Assembly (NCBI RefSeq): GCF_000948975.2
Contig: NZ_CP059736.1
Span: 310,001 to 374,000 of the forward strand
From: Thalassomonas actiniarum
Lineage (GTDB): Bacteria > Pseudomonadota > Gammaproteobacteria > Enterobacterales > Alteromonadaceae
Direction: 5' to 3'
Length of the DNA: 64,000 nucleotides
Shown here: one piece after another, positions 51,228 to 60,167 of the stretch
Numbering within the stretch: position 1 is the first letter of the stretch
How the letters are laid out: every line of letters starts with the position of its first letter
Program-made: the position numbers and the translations under genes
Notes under the pieces: generated by a model
Seen by the model: only the letters and a program-made list of their open reading frames with translations
Databases searched by the model: none
What the model was told of the DNA's origin: nothing

Positions 51228-52112
51228 ATGTATGCCCAACTCCCCCCGTTAAACAGCATCAGAGTGTTTGATGCCGCGGCCAGACTAGGAAGCTTTAAAA
51301 AAGCGGCTGAAGAACTTCATGTCACGCCGACAGCTGTTTCACATCAAATCAAAGCACTTGAAGAAGCGCTCGGTACTTTATTGTTCGTGCGCAAAACCCG
51401 GGCGATTCAGTTAACCCGAGACGGCAAACTGCTAGCCGAAACGGCATATAGCGTTTTACAACAGTTGACCAACACCGTCAGTGAAATTGCAAAGGCTAAA
51501 AACAGTATTACCGTCAGTACTACCTCTTCTTTTGCTGCCATGTGGCTGGTGCCCAATTTAGGTAAATTTAATCAATTGCACCCAAGTATTGAAGTTGCCG
51601 TAAAAACAGGCGAGCAAGTTGATGATTTAGATAAGGATAGAAGTATTGATCTGGCTATCAGGTATGGCGTTTATGATGACACCTTAGCAAACGCATCCTG
51701 TCTGGTTACTGAAAAAGTAGGCATGTATGCCACCCCAAGTTATGTTGAAAGTATTGCCGATGGACAAGTGGCAAATCTTTTGGAAGCAAGGTGGCAAAAT
51801 AGCAATCTTCCCCAATTCACTTGGCATGCCTTACTTAAAGGATCACCGAGGGACAAAAGTCGCTACAAGGTATCGCAATTTTCCCAAGAGCATCACATTA
51901 TTCAGGCGGCCCTGGCAGGTCAAGGTATTGCCTTGGTGAGTACGCTTCTTGTTAAAAATGCGCTGGCGCAAGGCTGGTTAACACAATATAACTACGTGGA
52001 AAAGGCTCAGCAACAGCAAGGCTTAAGCTATTATTTGTTGGTACCTGAGCACAATACTCACAGTCACAGTATTGTAAAATTTAAGCATTGGCTGTTGGAA
52101 GCGCTAAGGTAA
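51228..52112 (+). CDS. LysR-type regulator (GcvA-like), divergent from azoR
   Basis: About 294 aa. HTH: PLNSIRVFDAAARLGSFKKAAEELHVTPTAVSHQIKALEEALGTLLFVRKTRAIQLT, very close to GcvA-type regulators. The C-terminal effector-binding domain is complete (ITVSTTSSFAAMWLVPNLGKF...HSIVKFKHWLLEAL). I chose the ATG at 51228; a TTG two codons upstream is also possible. By position it regulates azoR and itself. The effector is unknown, perhaps a quinone. Confidence 0.9.
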   Translation: MYAQLPPLNSIRVFDAAARLGSFKKAAEELHVTPTAVSHQIKALEEALGTLLFVRKTRAIQLTRDGKLLAETAYSVLQQLTNTVSEIAKAKNSITVSTTSSFAAMWLVPNLGKFNQLHPSIEVAVKTGEQVDDLDKDRSIDLAIRYGVYDDTLANASCLVTEKVGMYATPSYVESIADGQVANLLEARWQNSNLPQFTWHALLKGSPRDKSRYKVSQFSQEHHIIQAALAGQGIALVSTLLVKNALAQGWLTQYNYVEKAQQQQGLSYYLLVPEHNTHSHSIVKFKHWLLEALR

Positions 52113-52135
52113 CGGCCAGTTGCCAATCATATGAA

Positions 52136-52591
52136 TTAACCGGCTAAAGGCTCGCCGTGATAAATATGCGGGCCGGGACTGTCCTTGCCTAAGATGTCGT
52201 TAGGATTGGCAAGTTTGCAGTTTTTCATCGACAAACAGCCGCAGCCGATACAGGTATCCAAATTGTCCCTAAGGTCTGTCAGTTGGTTGATTCTGTCATT
52301 GAGTTGTTGCCGCCAGCTGCTCGACAATCTTTCCCAGTCTTTGACCGACACCGTTTTATCATTCGGTATGGTGCTTAACGCCTCTTTTATTTCCCTCAGC
52401 TGAATACCCGCCTGCTGGGCAATGCGGATCACCGAGATTTTACGCAAAATATCCCGGTGAAACCTGCGGTGGTTGGCACTGTCCCGGTAAGAGGAAATCA
52501 GCCCTTTGCTCTCATAAAAATGAATGGTTGATACCGCAACCCCGGCACGACTGGCGACTTCGCCTACCGAAAGCTCTTTTGTTAATGTCAT
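52136..52591 (-). CDS. soxR: Redox-sensing activator SoxR
   Basis: About 151 aa from the ATG at 52591. MerR-type HTH (LSVGEVASRAGVAVSTIHFYESKGLI), a dimer helix and the [2Fe-2S] cluster ligands CIGCGCLSMKNC (Cx2CxCx5C), exactly as in SoxR. When oxidised by redox-cycling compounds it activates a target promoter. Here no soxS is next to it; instead the divergent RND operon 2 has a perfect SoxR box. This direct SoxR-to-pump layout occurs outside the enterics. Confidence 0.95.
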   Translation of the reverse strand: MTLTKELSVGEVASRAGVAVSTIHFYESKGLISSYRDSANHRRFHRDILRKISVIRIAQQAGIQLREIKEALSTIPNDKTVSVKDWERLSSSWRQQLNDRINQLTDLRDNLDTCIGCGCLSMKNCKLANPNDILGKDSPGPHIYHGEPLAG

Positions 52592-52622
52592 AAAAATCTC
52601 AACACAAATGTAAAATAAGTTA

Positions 52623-52653
52623 TTGACCTCAAGTATAGTTGAGGTCATATGCT
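52623..52653 (+). promoter_or_regulatory. SoxR box and promoter of RND operon 2
   Basis: -35 TTGACC (52623-52628), spacer 19 bp, -10 TATGCT (52648-52653). The spacer holds CCTCAAGTATAGTTGAGG (52627-52644), which matches the SoxR consensus CCTCAAGTTAACTTGAGG at all but three central positions. The overlong spacer is the MerR-family hallmark. Confidence 0.92.
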
Positions 52654-52696
52654 GTCGGCAACTTTTCAGGATTAACCCAGATTTACAGGTGAATAT

Positions 52697-53788
52697 ATGA
52701 AACTCAATCCTTTGCTGATGACATCAGGCATCCTGGCCATAGGCCTGTCCAGCCTGTTCTATTTTAAGCATCATATGGCCAACGCCGCCGACAACCAGGC
52801 AATGCCTGAGCCGGTGATGAGTATTAAAGCCACTTACCCCCAAGTGCAGCGTTACCAGCAAACCACAGGGTTGATAGGCCAGGCCCATGCGGTAGAACAA
52901 GCCAGCATCAAGAATGAGTTGGCGGGGAAAATTACCCGGCTTAATTTCCGCTCGGGTGATTTAGTCAGCCGGGGTCAGCTACTGGTGGAGCTCAGCCATA
53001 GCGAAGAAGATGCCTTGTTAAAAGCCGCTAAAGCCGATGCGGCATTAAATCGTCAAACCTTAGACCGCTATCTGGTGTTGCAGCAAAGTGGCCGCATCAG
53101 TGACGACAAAGTCGATCAGGCAAAATCACTGCTGGCTAAAGCAGAAGCTGAAATGGAGCGTATCGCGGCCATCATAGATAAGAAAATTATCACCGCCCCT
53201 TTTTCCGGTTATGCCGGTATCCATGATCTGGTGATTGGCCAGTATCTTGACAGCAACAGCCAGATCACCGAGCTGATCGGCAATAACGATTTTATCTGGA
53301 TTGATTTTAATGTGCCGCAAACCTACCCGGTGCTGGCCTTAGGTGAAGCTGTGGATATTGCCGTTAAAGGCAGGCACACACAAGCAGCGCAAGCGAGCAT
53401 AGTTTCAATATCGCCGGCCTTAAATACCCGTTCACGTCAGCTTAAATACCGGGCGAAAATAGCCAAATCGGCCCTGACGTTAACCCCCAATCAACTGGTA
53501 AAAGTCAACTTTCCGGTAGGGCCTGCGCAAGATCTCACCCTGATCCCGCAGCTGGCGGTAAAAAGAGATCAACTTGGCGATTATGTGTTCGTATTGAAAA
53601 AAGAAGGTGAGGCCTATCGGGCCCACCAGGTGAAAATAGATTTGGGTATACGTTTTGCCGATCAAGTCAGCGTTAACTCAGGTATTGAGCCGGGTGTGTT
53701 AATTGCTTCAGAGGGGGCTTTTAAATTATGGCCCGGGGTGCAAACCCGGTTCAACTCACCCGCACAAAACCACGGAGAGTCGCTATGA
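52697..53788 (+). CDS. RND efflux periplasmic adaptor (MFP), operon 2, SoxR-controlled
   Basis: 363 aa. Signal/anchor segment at the N-terminus, then the usual adaptor: lipoyl halves around a short hairpin (NELAGKITRLNFRSGDLVSRGQLLVELSHSEEDALLKAAKADAALNRQ; AKAEAEMERIAAIIDKKIITAPFSGYAGIHDLVIGQYL). The C-terminal part is beta-barrel. It resembles MexH/MdtA-type adaptors. Its stop overlaps the pump start by four bases (ATGA). AGGTGA precedes the ATG. Confidence 0.9.
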   Translation: MKLNPLLMTSGILAIGLSSLFYFKHHMANAADNQAMPEPVMSIKATYPQVQRYQQTTGLIGQAHAVEQASIKNELAGKITRLNFRSGDLVSRGQLLVELSHSEEDALLKAAKADAALNRQTLDRYLVLQQSGRISDDKVDQAKSLLAKAEAEMERIAAIIDKKIITAPFSGYAGIHDLVIGQYLDSNSQITELIGNNDFIWIDFNVPQTYPVLALGEAVDIAVKGRHTQAAQASIVSISPALNTRSRQLKYRAKIAKSALTLTPNQLVKVNFPVGPAQDLTLIPQLAVKRDQLGDYVFVLKKEGEAYRAHQVKIDLGIRFADQVSVNSGIEPGVLIASEGAFKLWPGVQTRFNSPAQNHGESL

Positions 53789-56700
53789 ATGACAAATTTC
53801 AATTTCAAAAACAAGTGATGGATATCTTCGTGCAAAAGCCGGTGATTGCCATAGTGTTATCCATCTTTATTTGTCTGGCTGGTTTGCTTGCGGTGAATAA
53901 GATATCGGTATTGCAGTTTCCGCAAATAGAAAGTGCTTCACTGGAAATCAATACTAATTTCACCGGGGCATCCGCCGAAGTGGTAAAAGGTTTTGTGACC
54001 GATACCATAGAAAAAGCAGCGGCTTCGGTGCCCGGCGTTGAATTTGTCGATTCCAGCACCACATCCGGCAACAGCACGGTAACGGCCTGGCTGGCGCTTA
54101 ACGAAAACAGCACAGATGCCCTGGCCGAGCTTAATACCCGGCTAAGCCAGATAAGCTTTGAATTACCTTCGGGTGCGGAAGACCCCGTCGTTTCGGTAAA
54201 ACGTACCGACCGGCCCTATGCGGTATTTTACCTGAATGTGGAAGCCCCCGGGGTGCCGCTGGAGAAACTCACCGATTATTTAAACCGCCAGGTCAATCCC
54301 ATCATAGCGAATATTGATGGCGTGCAAAAAGCCGATATCGAAGGCAGCCGTATTCCGGCGATGCGGGTTTGGCTTGATCTTGATAAGATGAATATTTTTG
54401 GCTTAAGCGCCGAGCAGGTTTACCAGGCGCTCAGTGCCAATAACCGCATTTCCACTTTAGGTTATAGCGAAAACAGCCAGCAAAAAATTGATATTGTCGC
54501 CAATACCCAAATGTCTTCGGTTGAAGAATTTAAGCGTTTGATCATTAAAAACGATAGCCAGGGCATTGTCTACCTCAGCGATATTGCCGATATTGCCTAT
54601 GCCTCAGAGCAGGCGAACTCAACCGCCCGTTTTAATCAGGACGATACCGTTTATATTTCGGTATGGGGCCTGCCCGGCGCCAATGAAATTGCCATAGGAG
54701 ATAAACTTTACCGGGTGATAGATGACATTAATGCCGCCAGCCAGGGAAAATTTAATATCAATGTCGCTTACGACGGTACCTTATATATGCGTGACGCCCT
54801 CAAAGAAATTGTCACGACTTTGCTTGAAACCGTGATCCTGGTGGGTTTAGTGGTGCTGTTATTAATGGGTTCATTTCGAAGCGCATTAGTGCCGCTGATC
54901 ACGATCCCTATTTCTATTTTAGGGGCCATCGCCGTGATCTCCCTGTTGGGCTTTTCCCTTAACTTGCTGACCGTACTGGCCATTGTTTTATCCGTGGGCC
55001 TGGTGGTGGACGATGCCATAGTGGTGGTTGAAAATGTTGCCCGCCATATGCGCAGCGGCATGCCAAGCATGCAGGCGGCGTTGATCAGTTCGCGCCAGTT
55101 GCTGGTGCCGGTCATTTCCATGACCCTGACTTTGGCCATGGTTTATGCGCCGATTGGCTTTCTGTCCGGGTTAACCGGGGTGTTATTCAAGGAGTTTGCC
55201 TTTACCCTGGCCATAGCCGTGCTTATTTCCGGCGTGGTTGCCGTGACTTTATCGCCGATCATGAGTGCTTATGTTTCCAGCGAAGGCGGTCAGGAAGGCG
55301 CTTTTACAAAAAAAGTAAATGGCCTTTTTGATAACATACAATCCGGATATGCTAACGTGCTCAGACGCACCATGGAAAACCAGGCTTCTATGCTGCTGAT
55401 CGCCCTGGTGGTGACGGCGTTGATTGTGCCTTTTTATATGCAGTCGGCTAAAGAGCTGGCGCCGGTAGAAGATCAAAGCAGTATCACCCTGGTGGTGCAA
55501 TCTCCGCCGGATACTTCGCTGGCCTACAACGAAAACCATATGCCCGAGATCGTCGATAACCTGATGTCTCTTAATGGCGCACAGCAAATGTGGCAAATCT
55601 TACTGGCAAACGGCGGCTTCGGCGGCCTGGAACTGGAAAGCGCGCAGCAGCGGAGTTTAAGTACCGCCGAGGTATTGCCGGAAGTTTATGGCCGACTTTC
55701 TGGGTCGACCGCCCTGGATGTCCTGCCGATATTGCCTTCGCCCCTGCCTACCGCCGGTCAATACGATATCGAGCTGGTGGTGAAGTCTTCGGCTCCCTTT
55801 AGCGAGATGAAACCCTATGCCGATCAATTGATCGCAGCGGCCTACCAGTCGGGCCTGTTTCTTTATGCTGATACCGATTTAAAAATCGACTTACCGCAAA
55901 TCGATTTACAGCTCGACCGGGAAAAAATCGCCGATTTAGGCCTGGATATCAGCGTGGTGAGCGAGCAGTTGTCGACTTACCTATCCAGCAATTATGTCAA
56001 CCGCTTTGACGACAACGGCAAAGCCTACCGGGTGATCCCTATGATCAACGGCGATATCAGCCGCTCGCCGGAAAAAATACTGGATTTGACCATCAAGGCG
56101 CCTTCGGGGGAACTCATTGCTATTGCCGACTTTACCCAGATCCGCTGGAAAACGGTACCGAGAAAACTGGGCTCCTTTAACCGCCTTAATGCGTTTCGCA
56201 TCTATGGCGGGGTATTGCCCGGGGTCACCAAAGAGCAGGCTTTATCCCGGTTGGAGCAAAGTGCCCAGCAGATCTTGCCGGTAAACTACAACCTGGACTA
56301 TGCCGGTGAGTCCCGGCAAATACGCAAAGAAGGCAGCAGTTTACTGGTGGTTATGGCTATTTCCCTGGTGATTGTCTTCCTTATCCTGGCGGTGCAATTT
56401 AACAGTTTCAGGGATCCGCTGGTGATCTTGCTCGGTTGTGTGCCGCTGGCCCTTGCCGGGGCATTATTACTGCCGTTTTTATCCCTGACCACTATCAATA
56501 TCTATTCTCAGATTGGCTTAGTGACTTTGATCGGCTTAATCGCTAAAAACGGCATCTTAATCGTTGAGTTTGCCAACCATTTACAGGAAAGCGGTCAGGA
56601 GAAGCTGGCTGCAGTGATAGAGGCGGCAACCACGCGGTTAAGACCGATATTAATGACCACGGCGGCTACCGTACTCGGTCACTTCCCGCTGGTACTGGTA

Positions 56701-56895
56701 ACAGGTGCAGGCGCCGAGGCCCGCAACAGTATCGGTATTATCTTAGTGGCCGGTATGATTATCGGTACCTTGTTTACCTTATTTGTGCTGCCGGTATTTT
56801 ATGTCTGGCTTGCCACTAACCGCTCTGTCGGCTCGACCGTAGTGCCGCATCCGCTGGCAATGACAAATGAGGTGGAGGCACAGGCATCAGCCTGA
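53785..56895 (+). CDS. RND efflux pump, inner-membrane transporter, operon 2, SoxR-controlled
   Basis: About 1036 aa from the ATG at 53785 (GGAGAG upstream). MDIFVQKPVIAIVLSIFICLAGLLAVNKISVLQFPQIESASLEINTNFTGASAEVV is the typical start of MexI/MdtB-type pumps. The proton relay DD pair is in GLVVDDAIVVVENVARHM (TM4). LIGLIAKNGILIVEFANHLQE is the late HAE1-type motif. It is probably a multidrug or phenazine-type exporter induced by redox stress. No outer-membrane factor gene follows. Confidence 0.93.
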   Translation: MNDKFQFQKQVMDIFVQKPVIAIVLSIFICLAGLLAVNKISVLQFPQIESASLEINTNFTGASAEVVKGFVTDTIEKAAASVPGVEFVDSSTTSGNSTVTAWLALNENSTDALAELNTRLSQISFELPSGAEDPVVSVKRTDRPYAVFYLNVEAPGVPLEKLTDYLNRQVNPIIANIDGVQKADIEGSRIPAMRVWLDLDKMNIFGLSAEQVYQALSANNRISTLGYSENSQQKIDIVANTQMSSVEEFKRLIIKNDSQGIVYLSDIADIAYASEQANSTARFNQDDTVYISVWGLPGANEIAIGDKLYRVIDDINAASQGKFNINVAYDGTLYMRDALKEIVTTLLETVILVGLVVLLLMGSFRSALVPLITIPISILGAIAVISLLGFSLNLLTVLAIVLSVGLVVDDAIVVVENVARHMRSGMPSMQAALISSRQLLVPVISMTLTLAMVYAPIGFLSGLTGVLFKEFAFTLAIAVLISGVVAVTLSPIMSAYVSSEGGQEGAFTKKVNGLFDNIQSGYANVLRRTMENQASMLLIALVVTALIVPFYMQSAKELAPVEDQSSITLVVQSPPDTSLAYNENHMPEIVDNLMSLNGAQQMWQILLANGGFGGLELESAQQRSLSTAEVLPEVYGRLSGSTALDVLPILPSPLPTAGQYDIELVVKSSAPFSEMKPYADQLIAAAYQSGLFLYADTDLKIDLPQIDLQLDREKIADLGLDISVVSEQLSTYLSSNYVNRFDDNGKAYRVIPMINGDISRSPEKILDLTIKAPSGELIAIADFTQIRWKTVPRKLGSFNRLNAFRIYGGVLPGVTKEQALSRLEQSAQQILPVNYNLDYAGESRQIRKEGSSLLVVMAISLVIVFLILAVQFNSFRDPLVILLGCVPLALAGALLLPFLSLTTINIYSQIGLVTLIGLIAKNGILIVEFANHLQESGQEKLAAVIEAATTRLRPILMTTAATVLGHFPLVLVTGAGAEARNSIGIILVAGMIIGTLFTLFVLPVFYVWLATNRSVGSTVVPHPLAMTNEVEAQASA

Positions 56896-56907
56896 TTGCA
56901 CTAATAC

Positions 56908-56930
56908 ACCGGGCAGCCAGTCTGCCCGGT
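56908..56930 (+). terminator. Hairpin terminator behind RND operon 2
   Basis: ACCGGGCAG-CCAGT-CTGCCCGGT, nine perfect pairs, followed by TATTG. The short T content makes it moderate in strength. Confidence 0.65.
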
Positions 56931-57319
56931 TATTGATCATGAAATAATGCCGGTTTTTCTTCTGTAGCTGTGGTGAGATTTTTCTGTCTCAGCCCGGACA
57001 TATGTCTTGATAAAGGCCTGTTTGCTTGACCTAAGCGTTAAAGCAGTATTGAGCTTTGTTTGGACGGTGCCTGTTTTACCCTATGCAGGGAGTAATAGCT
57101 ATATCGCTTCCCATGTAAGTCATTGCAGGCTTACATGGGAAGCGAAGCGGAATCAGACGAATTGTTACCAATTCAATAGTTTTACTTCAGTAGTTACGCT
57201 TTGTCCTGTGGATTTCAGCCACTGCTTAAATACTGTTAACTGTGTCGGACTCCCCGGTTATTTCAAGGGTTTATCTATTAATTCGATATCGACAATACTC
57301 GCTGACAACCATTATATAG
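56931..57319. other. Intergenic region with a long perfect inverted repeat
   Basis: No accepted gene (a 108-codon frame at 57007-57333 is made of repeat and promoter sequence). A 16-bp perfect inverted repeat (57104-57119 and 57130-57145, arms TCGCTTCCCATGTAAG) with a 10-nt loop lies in the middle. It has no T-run, so it is not a plain terminator. Confidence 0.6.
57104..57145. repeat. 16-bp perfect inverted repeat
   Basis: TCGCTTCCCATGTAAG-10-CTTACATGGGAAGCGA. It could be an RNA processing site, a protein-binding site or the core of a small non-autonomous element. Confidence 0.75.
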
Positions 57320-57386
57320 TTCGATACTTCTAGAAATATGTTGACGCAAACAATTTTTGCCTTACAATTCGACAAATCTAGAAATA
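57320..57386 (+). promoter_or_regulatory. Promoter of the permease gene flanked by two operator-like direct repeats
   Basis: -35 TTGACG (57341-57346) and -10 TACAAT (57363-57368), 16-bp spacer. A 19-bp element appears twice, TTCGATACTTCTAGAAATA (57320-57338) and TTCGACAAATCTAGAAATA (57368-57386), with 16 of 19 identical; both contain TCTAGA. One copy abuts the -35 box, the other overlaps the transcript start, as for a repressor with two sites. Confidence 0.72.
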
Positions 57387-57405
57387 AGGAATCAAAGGTT
57401 TTATT

Positions 57406-58317
57406 ATGACGATCACACAACAAATGGTATTTGATACCTTAAACATGTTTGCCTTTTTGGCGGTTGAACTCACCCTGCTCTTTTTACTCATCAGCTATCT
57501 GGTCGGTGTACTCCAGGTGTATATTCCGCCAAGTAAAATTCAAAGCATATTAAGCAGCAAAAAAGGCAAAGGTTATGTTATTGCCGGCTTCCTGGGCGCT
57601 ATCACGCCATTTTGTTCATGCTCAACCATTCCTTTTTTAAAAGGGCTGCTTAGGGCAAAAGCAGGTTTTGGTACTATGATGGTGTTTTTATTTGCCAGCC
57701 CGTTACTCAATCCCATTATCATCGGTTTATTTGCCGTTACTTTCGGGCTTAAGGTGACCTTGTTTTATTTCGCTATTGCTATGGGGGTGTCAATTATCGC
57801 CGGTGTCGCACTGGAAAAATTAGGCTTTGAAAAATATATCAGAGCCGAAGCCTATATTACTCCTGAAAGTTCAGGGTGTTCTTCAGGATGCTCCGGCGCT
57901 AAACCCGTTAATAAATGGCGAAAGATCTGGAATAGCACCTGGTCTGATTTTAAGAAGGTTTTGCCTTACTTAGCTGGCGGTATTGCTTTAGGTTCAATGA
58001 TTTACGGCTTTATGCCAACAGAATTTGTCGCTAGCATTGCAAACGAAAATAATCCTTTTGCAGTGCCTGTGGCCGCTGTTATCGGCATTCCCTTGTATAT
58101 CAGAGCTGAAGCCGTTATCCCGTTAAGTGCGGCACTGGCTGCAAAAGGCATGGGGCTTGGCGCCGTGATGGCGTTGATCATAGGCAGTGCTGGCGCGAGT
58201 TTAACGGAAGTTGTATTATTGAAATCTATCTTTAAAAACAAGATGATAATTGCTTTCTTAACGGTAATACTGTCTATGGCTGTCGCTGCCGGTTATTTGT
58301 ATAGCTACCTTTTCTAA
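57406..58317 (+). CDS. ArsP/YraQ-type permease (DUF318)
   Basis: 303 aa, about eight membrane helices. IPFLKGLLRAKAGFGTMMVFLFASPLLNP and the preceding TPFCSCSTIPF, with the conserved Cys motif, are hallmarks of the permease family that includes ArsP (organoarsenical exporter) and YraQ. The central loop has a Cys-rich SSGCSSGCSGAK stretch that could bind soft metals or arsenicals. The gene stands alone behind a two-operator promoter. No arsR is next to it; the repressor may lie elsewhere. Confidence 0.88.
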   Translation: MTITQQMVFDTLNMFAFLAVELTLLFLLISYLVGVLQVYIPPSKIQSILSSKKGKGYVIAGFLGAITPFCSCSTIPFLKGLLRAKAGFGTMMVFLFASPLLNPIIIGLFAVTFGLKVTLFYFAIAMGVSIIAGVALEKLGFEKYIRAEAYITPESSGCSSGCSGAKPVNKWRKIWNSTWSDFKKVLPYLAGGIALGSMIYGFMPTEFVASIANENNPFAVPVAAVIGIPLYIRAEAVIPLSAALAAKGMGLGAVMALIIGSAGASLTEVVLLKSIFKNKMIIAFLTVILSMAVAAGYLYSYLF

Positions 58318-58328
58318 TCGTTATTGAA

Positions 58329-58372
58329 GTAAGAAGTTTCTGATTGTAACATCAAAAACTTCTTACTTTTAT
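58329..58372 (+). terminator. Intrinsic terminator of the permease gene
   Basis: 11-bp perfect arms GTAAGAAGTTT / AAACTTCTTAC with a 16-nt loop, followed by a T-run. Confidence 0.75.
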
Positions 58373-58555
58373 TTCATCAAATTTAAAAGCAATAAAATGG
58401 CTAAAACAGCGCCAGCATTTGCCTTGAGCTTTGTATCAGGGAGCAGGACCGGCTATTGCTCAAGAGTTGAATATTGTTTTACAAGACTTTGAGTTAACCT
58501 TCCTTTCAGGTTAATGGGCCATCAATTCACCTTGATAAAATAAGCAGCTATTTGT

Positions 58556-59002
58556 TTACTTTTTTTGATTTCTAATTTTTAAGCCGTCCCTTAGGTTTAG
58601 TGACATCAAGGTAATGTTGGTAAACCCTGCAATCAACTCGATGCTTTGCACGATATAAAAAGCCGTATCAAAGCTTTCATTCAAAGCTAAAAATTTCAAA
58701 TAAACGGCTGATGGAATGAGTACCACTAAACCGTTCAGCGCTATAAAAGGCATTCTCTTTTTCTTTGCTCCTAAAATGGCGCCATTTGCTTTAGGAGCAA
58801 GTTTATTGCCTGTAATGCCGGCAACTGCCATGGTTGGAATGAGCAACCATATAGCGTAGAAAATATACGATTTTGCTGTAACAATATATTGTTGATTTCC
58901 AGATAATTCTGAAATCAAGGTACTGAAAAAAAACACTGTGATCATAAGTAGTGCACAAGTGGCTGCTACCGCATGAATTTTAACTAACTTCTGTCTCATC
59001 AT
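58556..59002 (-). CDS. Small membrane protein next to a cytochrome c gene
   Basis: 148 aa with four membrane helices (AVAATCALLMITVFFFSTLI; YIFYAIWLLIPTMAVAGITGN; PFIALNGLVVLIPSAVYLKFLAL; YIVQSIELIAGFTNITLMSLNL). A His near the start (KIHAVAA) could bind heme, but no clear pair is seen. It starts 10 bases behind the cytochrome c gene, so both are in one operon. The family is not recognised. A role as a membrane partner of the cytochrome is an inference. Confidence 0.68.
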   Translation of the reverse strand: MMRQKLVKIHAVAATCALLMITVFFFSTLISELSGNQQYIVTAKSYIFYAIWLLIPTMAVAGITGNKLAPKANGAILGAKKKRMPFIALNGLVVLIPSAVYLKFLALNESFDTAFYIVQSIELIAGFTNITLMSLNLRDGLKIRNQKK

Positions 59003-59012
59003 TTATCCCCTG

Positions 59013-59438
59013 TTACCAAAGTGAGCGGTATTGCATGTGACAAGCGCGGCAGCTTAAAGTGGCTGAATCGAAAGCCTTGATAACTTGTCTGTGATTTTTC
59101 GACTGGCTGGTTGTTGCTATACGTTTGAAGCTTATCGACCACAGGGTTAATTTATGTTCAAAATTTTCCCAGTCATGCCAAATTTTCTCTTTGCTGCGCC
59201 ATTCCCCTTTACTGCTTTGTGGAAAAAGTTTTTTCAGCAAAATAACATCCTGCTCAAGTTTTAACGCCATAGTTGACACTTGCTGCCAATCCTGCTGATC
59301 AATGATGTCTTCGAGCCGTTCAGTGTTACCTTCAATTTGTTGAAAAAGTTGCTGACGCTGCTCTGTTTCCGGCTGTTCAGCATGGCAATAACCAGGTAGC
59401 GCTATTGCCGTCAGTACAAATAAAAGCCACTTATTCAT
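59013..59438 (-). CDS. Exported cytochrome c'-like protein
   Basis: 141 aa with a signal peptide (LLFVLTAIALPGYCHA). A four-helix-bundle type sequence with the single heme site near the C-terminus, SCRACHMQYRSLW (CxxCH), the class II (cytochrome c') position. The usual distal region is at the N-terminal helix (RLEDIIDQQDWQQVS). It is divergent from a cytochrome b561-like gene, with a perfect palindrome between them. Possible roles are NO binding or electron transfer. Confidence 0.8.
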   Translation of the reverse strand: MNKWLLFVLTAIALPGYCHAEQPETEQRQQLFQQIEGNTERLEDIIDQQDWQQVSTMALKLEQDVILLKKLFPQSSKGEWRSKEKIWHDWENFEHKLTLWSISFKRIATTSQSKNHRQVIKAFDSATLSCRACHMQYRSLW

Positions 59439-59479
59439 TTAATAGTCCTCAAAATCTATTCAATTCGAGTGACATAGTA

Positions 59480-59510
59480 TGTTGCATTTGCTACATTTGC
59501 AAATGCAACA
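59480..59510. promoter_or_regulatory. Perfect palindrome between divergent heme-protein genes
   Basis: 11-bp arms TGTTGCATTTG / CAAATGCAACA with a 9-nt spacer. MarR proteins bind such sites. The MarR gene at 60168 is in the rightward operon, so autoregulation and control of both operons is likely. Confidence 0.78.
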
Positions 59511-59530
59511 TTATCAATTATGAGTAGGTT

Positions 59531-60157
59531 ATGTTAAAAATATGGGACCTAGCCACCAGAATTTATCATTGGCTGCAGGCCATTTTGTTTATTGAGTTAG
59601 CTTGTACCGGTTATGGTCTGGCCGGTAATGAAAAGGCACACTTCCTGTTTGGACTTGCATTATTTGTCTTGATCATCTGGCGTATTGGCTGGGGGCTGAT
59701 GGGGAGTGATACATCCCGGTTTGCTAATTTTGTGCCCTCCATTAAGCAGTTGTTTCTTTATGTATCTCGTAGAAGCAAAGGCTATTTAGGACATAATCCC
59801 CTGGGCGGATTAATGGTACTTTTAATGGTTACGCTTTTATTTTTGCAGGCATTTAGTGGCATCTGCATATCAGGTGCAATAGACGGTAAGCACTTGTGGG
59901 GACGTCAAGCGGTGAAAATATTTGAACAGTTCCATGCTATTAATGCTATGGCGTTGATTAGCTGCAGTGCCGTACATATTCTTGCGGTATTGGTGTATCA
60001 GTTATGTGGTAAACCGTTAATCAAAACGATGATCACGGGCAAGAGAGAAAACTCAGGAGATTTTAAGCAGCCTGTGTTGATAAATAATTATAAAGCAATG
60101 ATTTTATTGGGGGTAAGTCTTACTATCCTGCTGATAATAATCTTGATAAGCGCATAA
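59531..60157 (+). CDS. Cytochrome b561-like membrane protein
   Basis: 208 aa, four membrane helices plus a C-terminal fifth. WDLATRIYHWLQAILFIELACTGYGLAG carries the first heme His (IYHW). HFLFGLALFVLIIWRIGWGLMG and HNPLGGLMVLLMVTLLFLQAFSGI are typical of the Ni/Fe-hydrogenase b-type/b561 family. FHAINAMALISCSAVHILAVLVY provides the further His ligands. It likely passes electrons between quinol and a c-type cytochrome, perhaps the one encoded divergently. A MarR gene follows. Confidence 0.87.
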   Translation: MLKIWDLATRIYHWLQAILFIELACTGYGLAGNEKAHFLFGLALFVLIIWRIGWGLMGSDTSRFANFVPSIKQLFLYVSRRSKGYLGHNPLGGLMVLLMVTLLFLQAFSGICISGAIDGKHLWGRQAVKIFEQFHAINAMALISCSAVHILAVLVYQLCGKPLIKTMITGKRENSGDFKQPVLINNYKAMILLGVSLTILLIIILISA

Positions 60158-60167
60158 GGAGTATTTT

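Noticed and set aside
57007-57333. 108-codon plus-strand frame
   Set aside because: It is built from the inverted repeat and the permease promoter, with a codon pattern unlike a gene.
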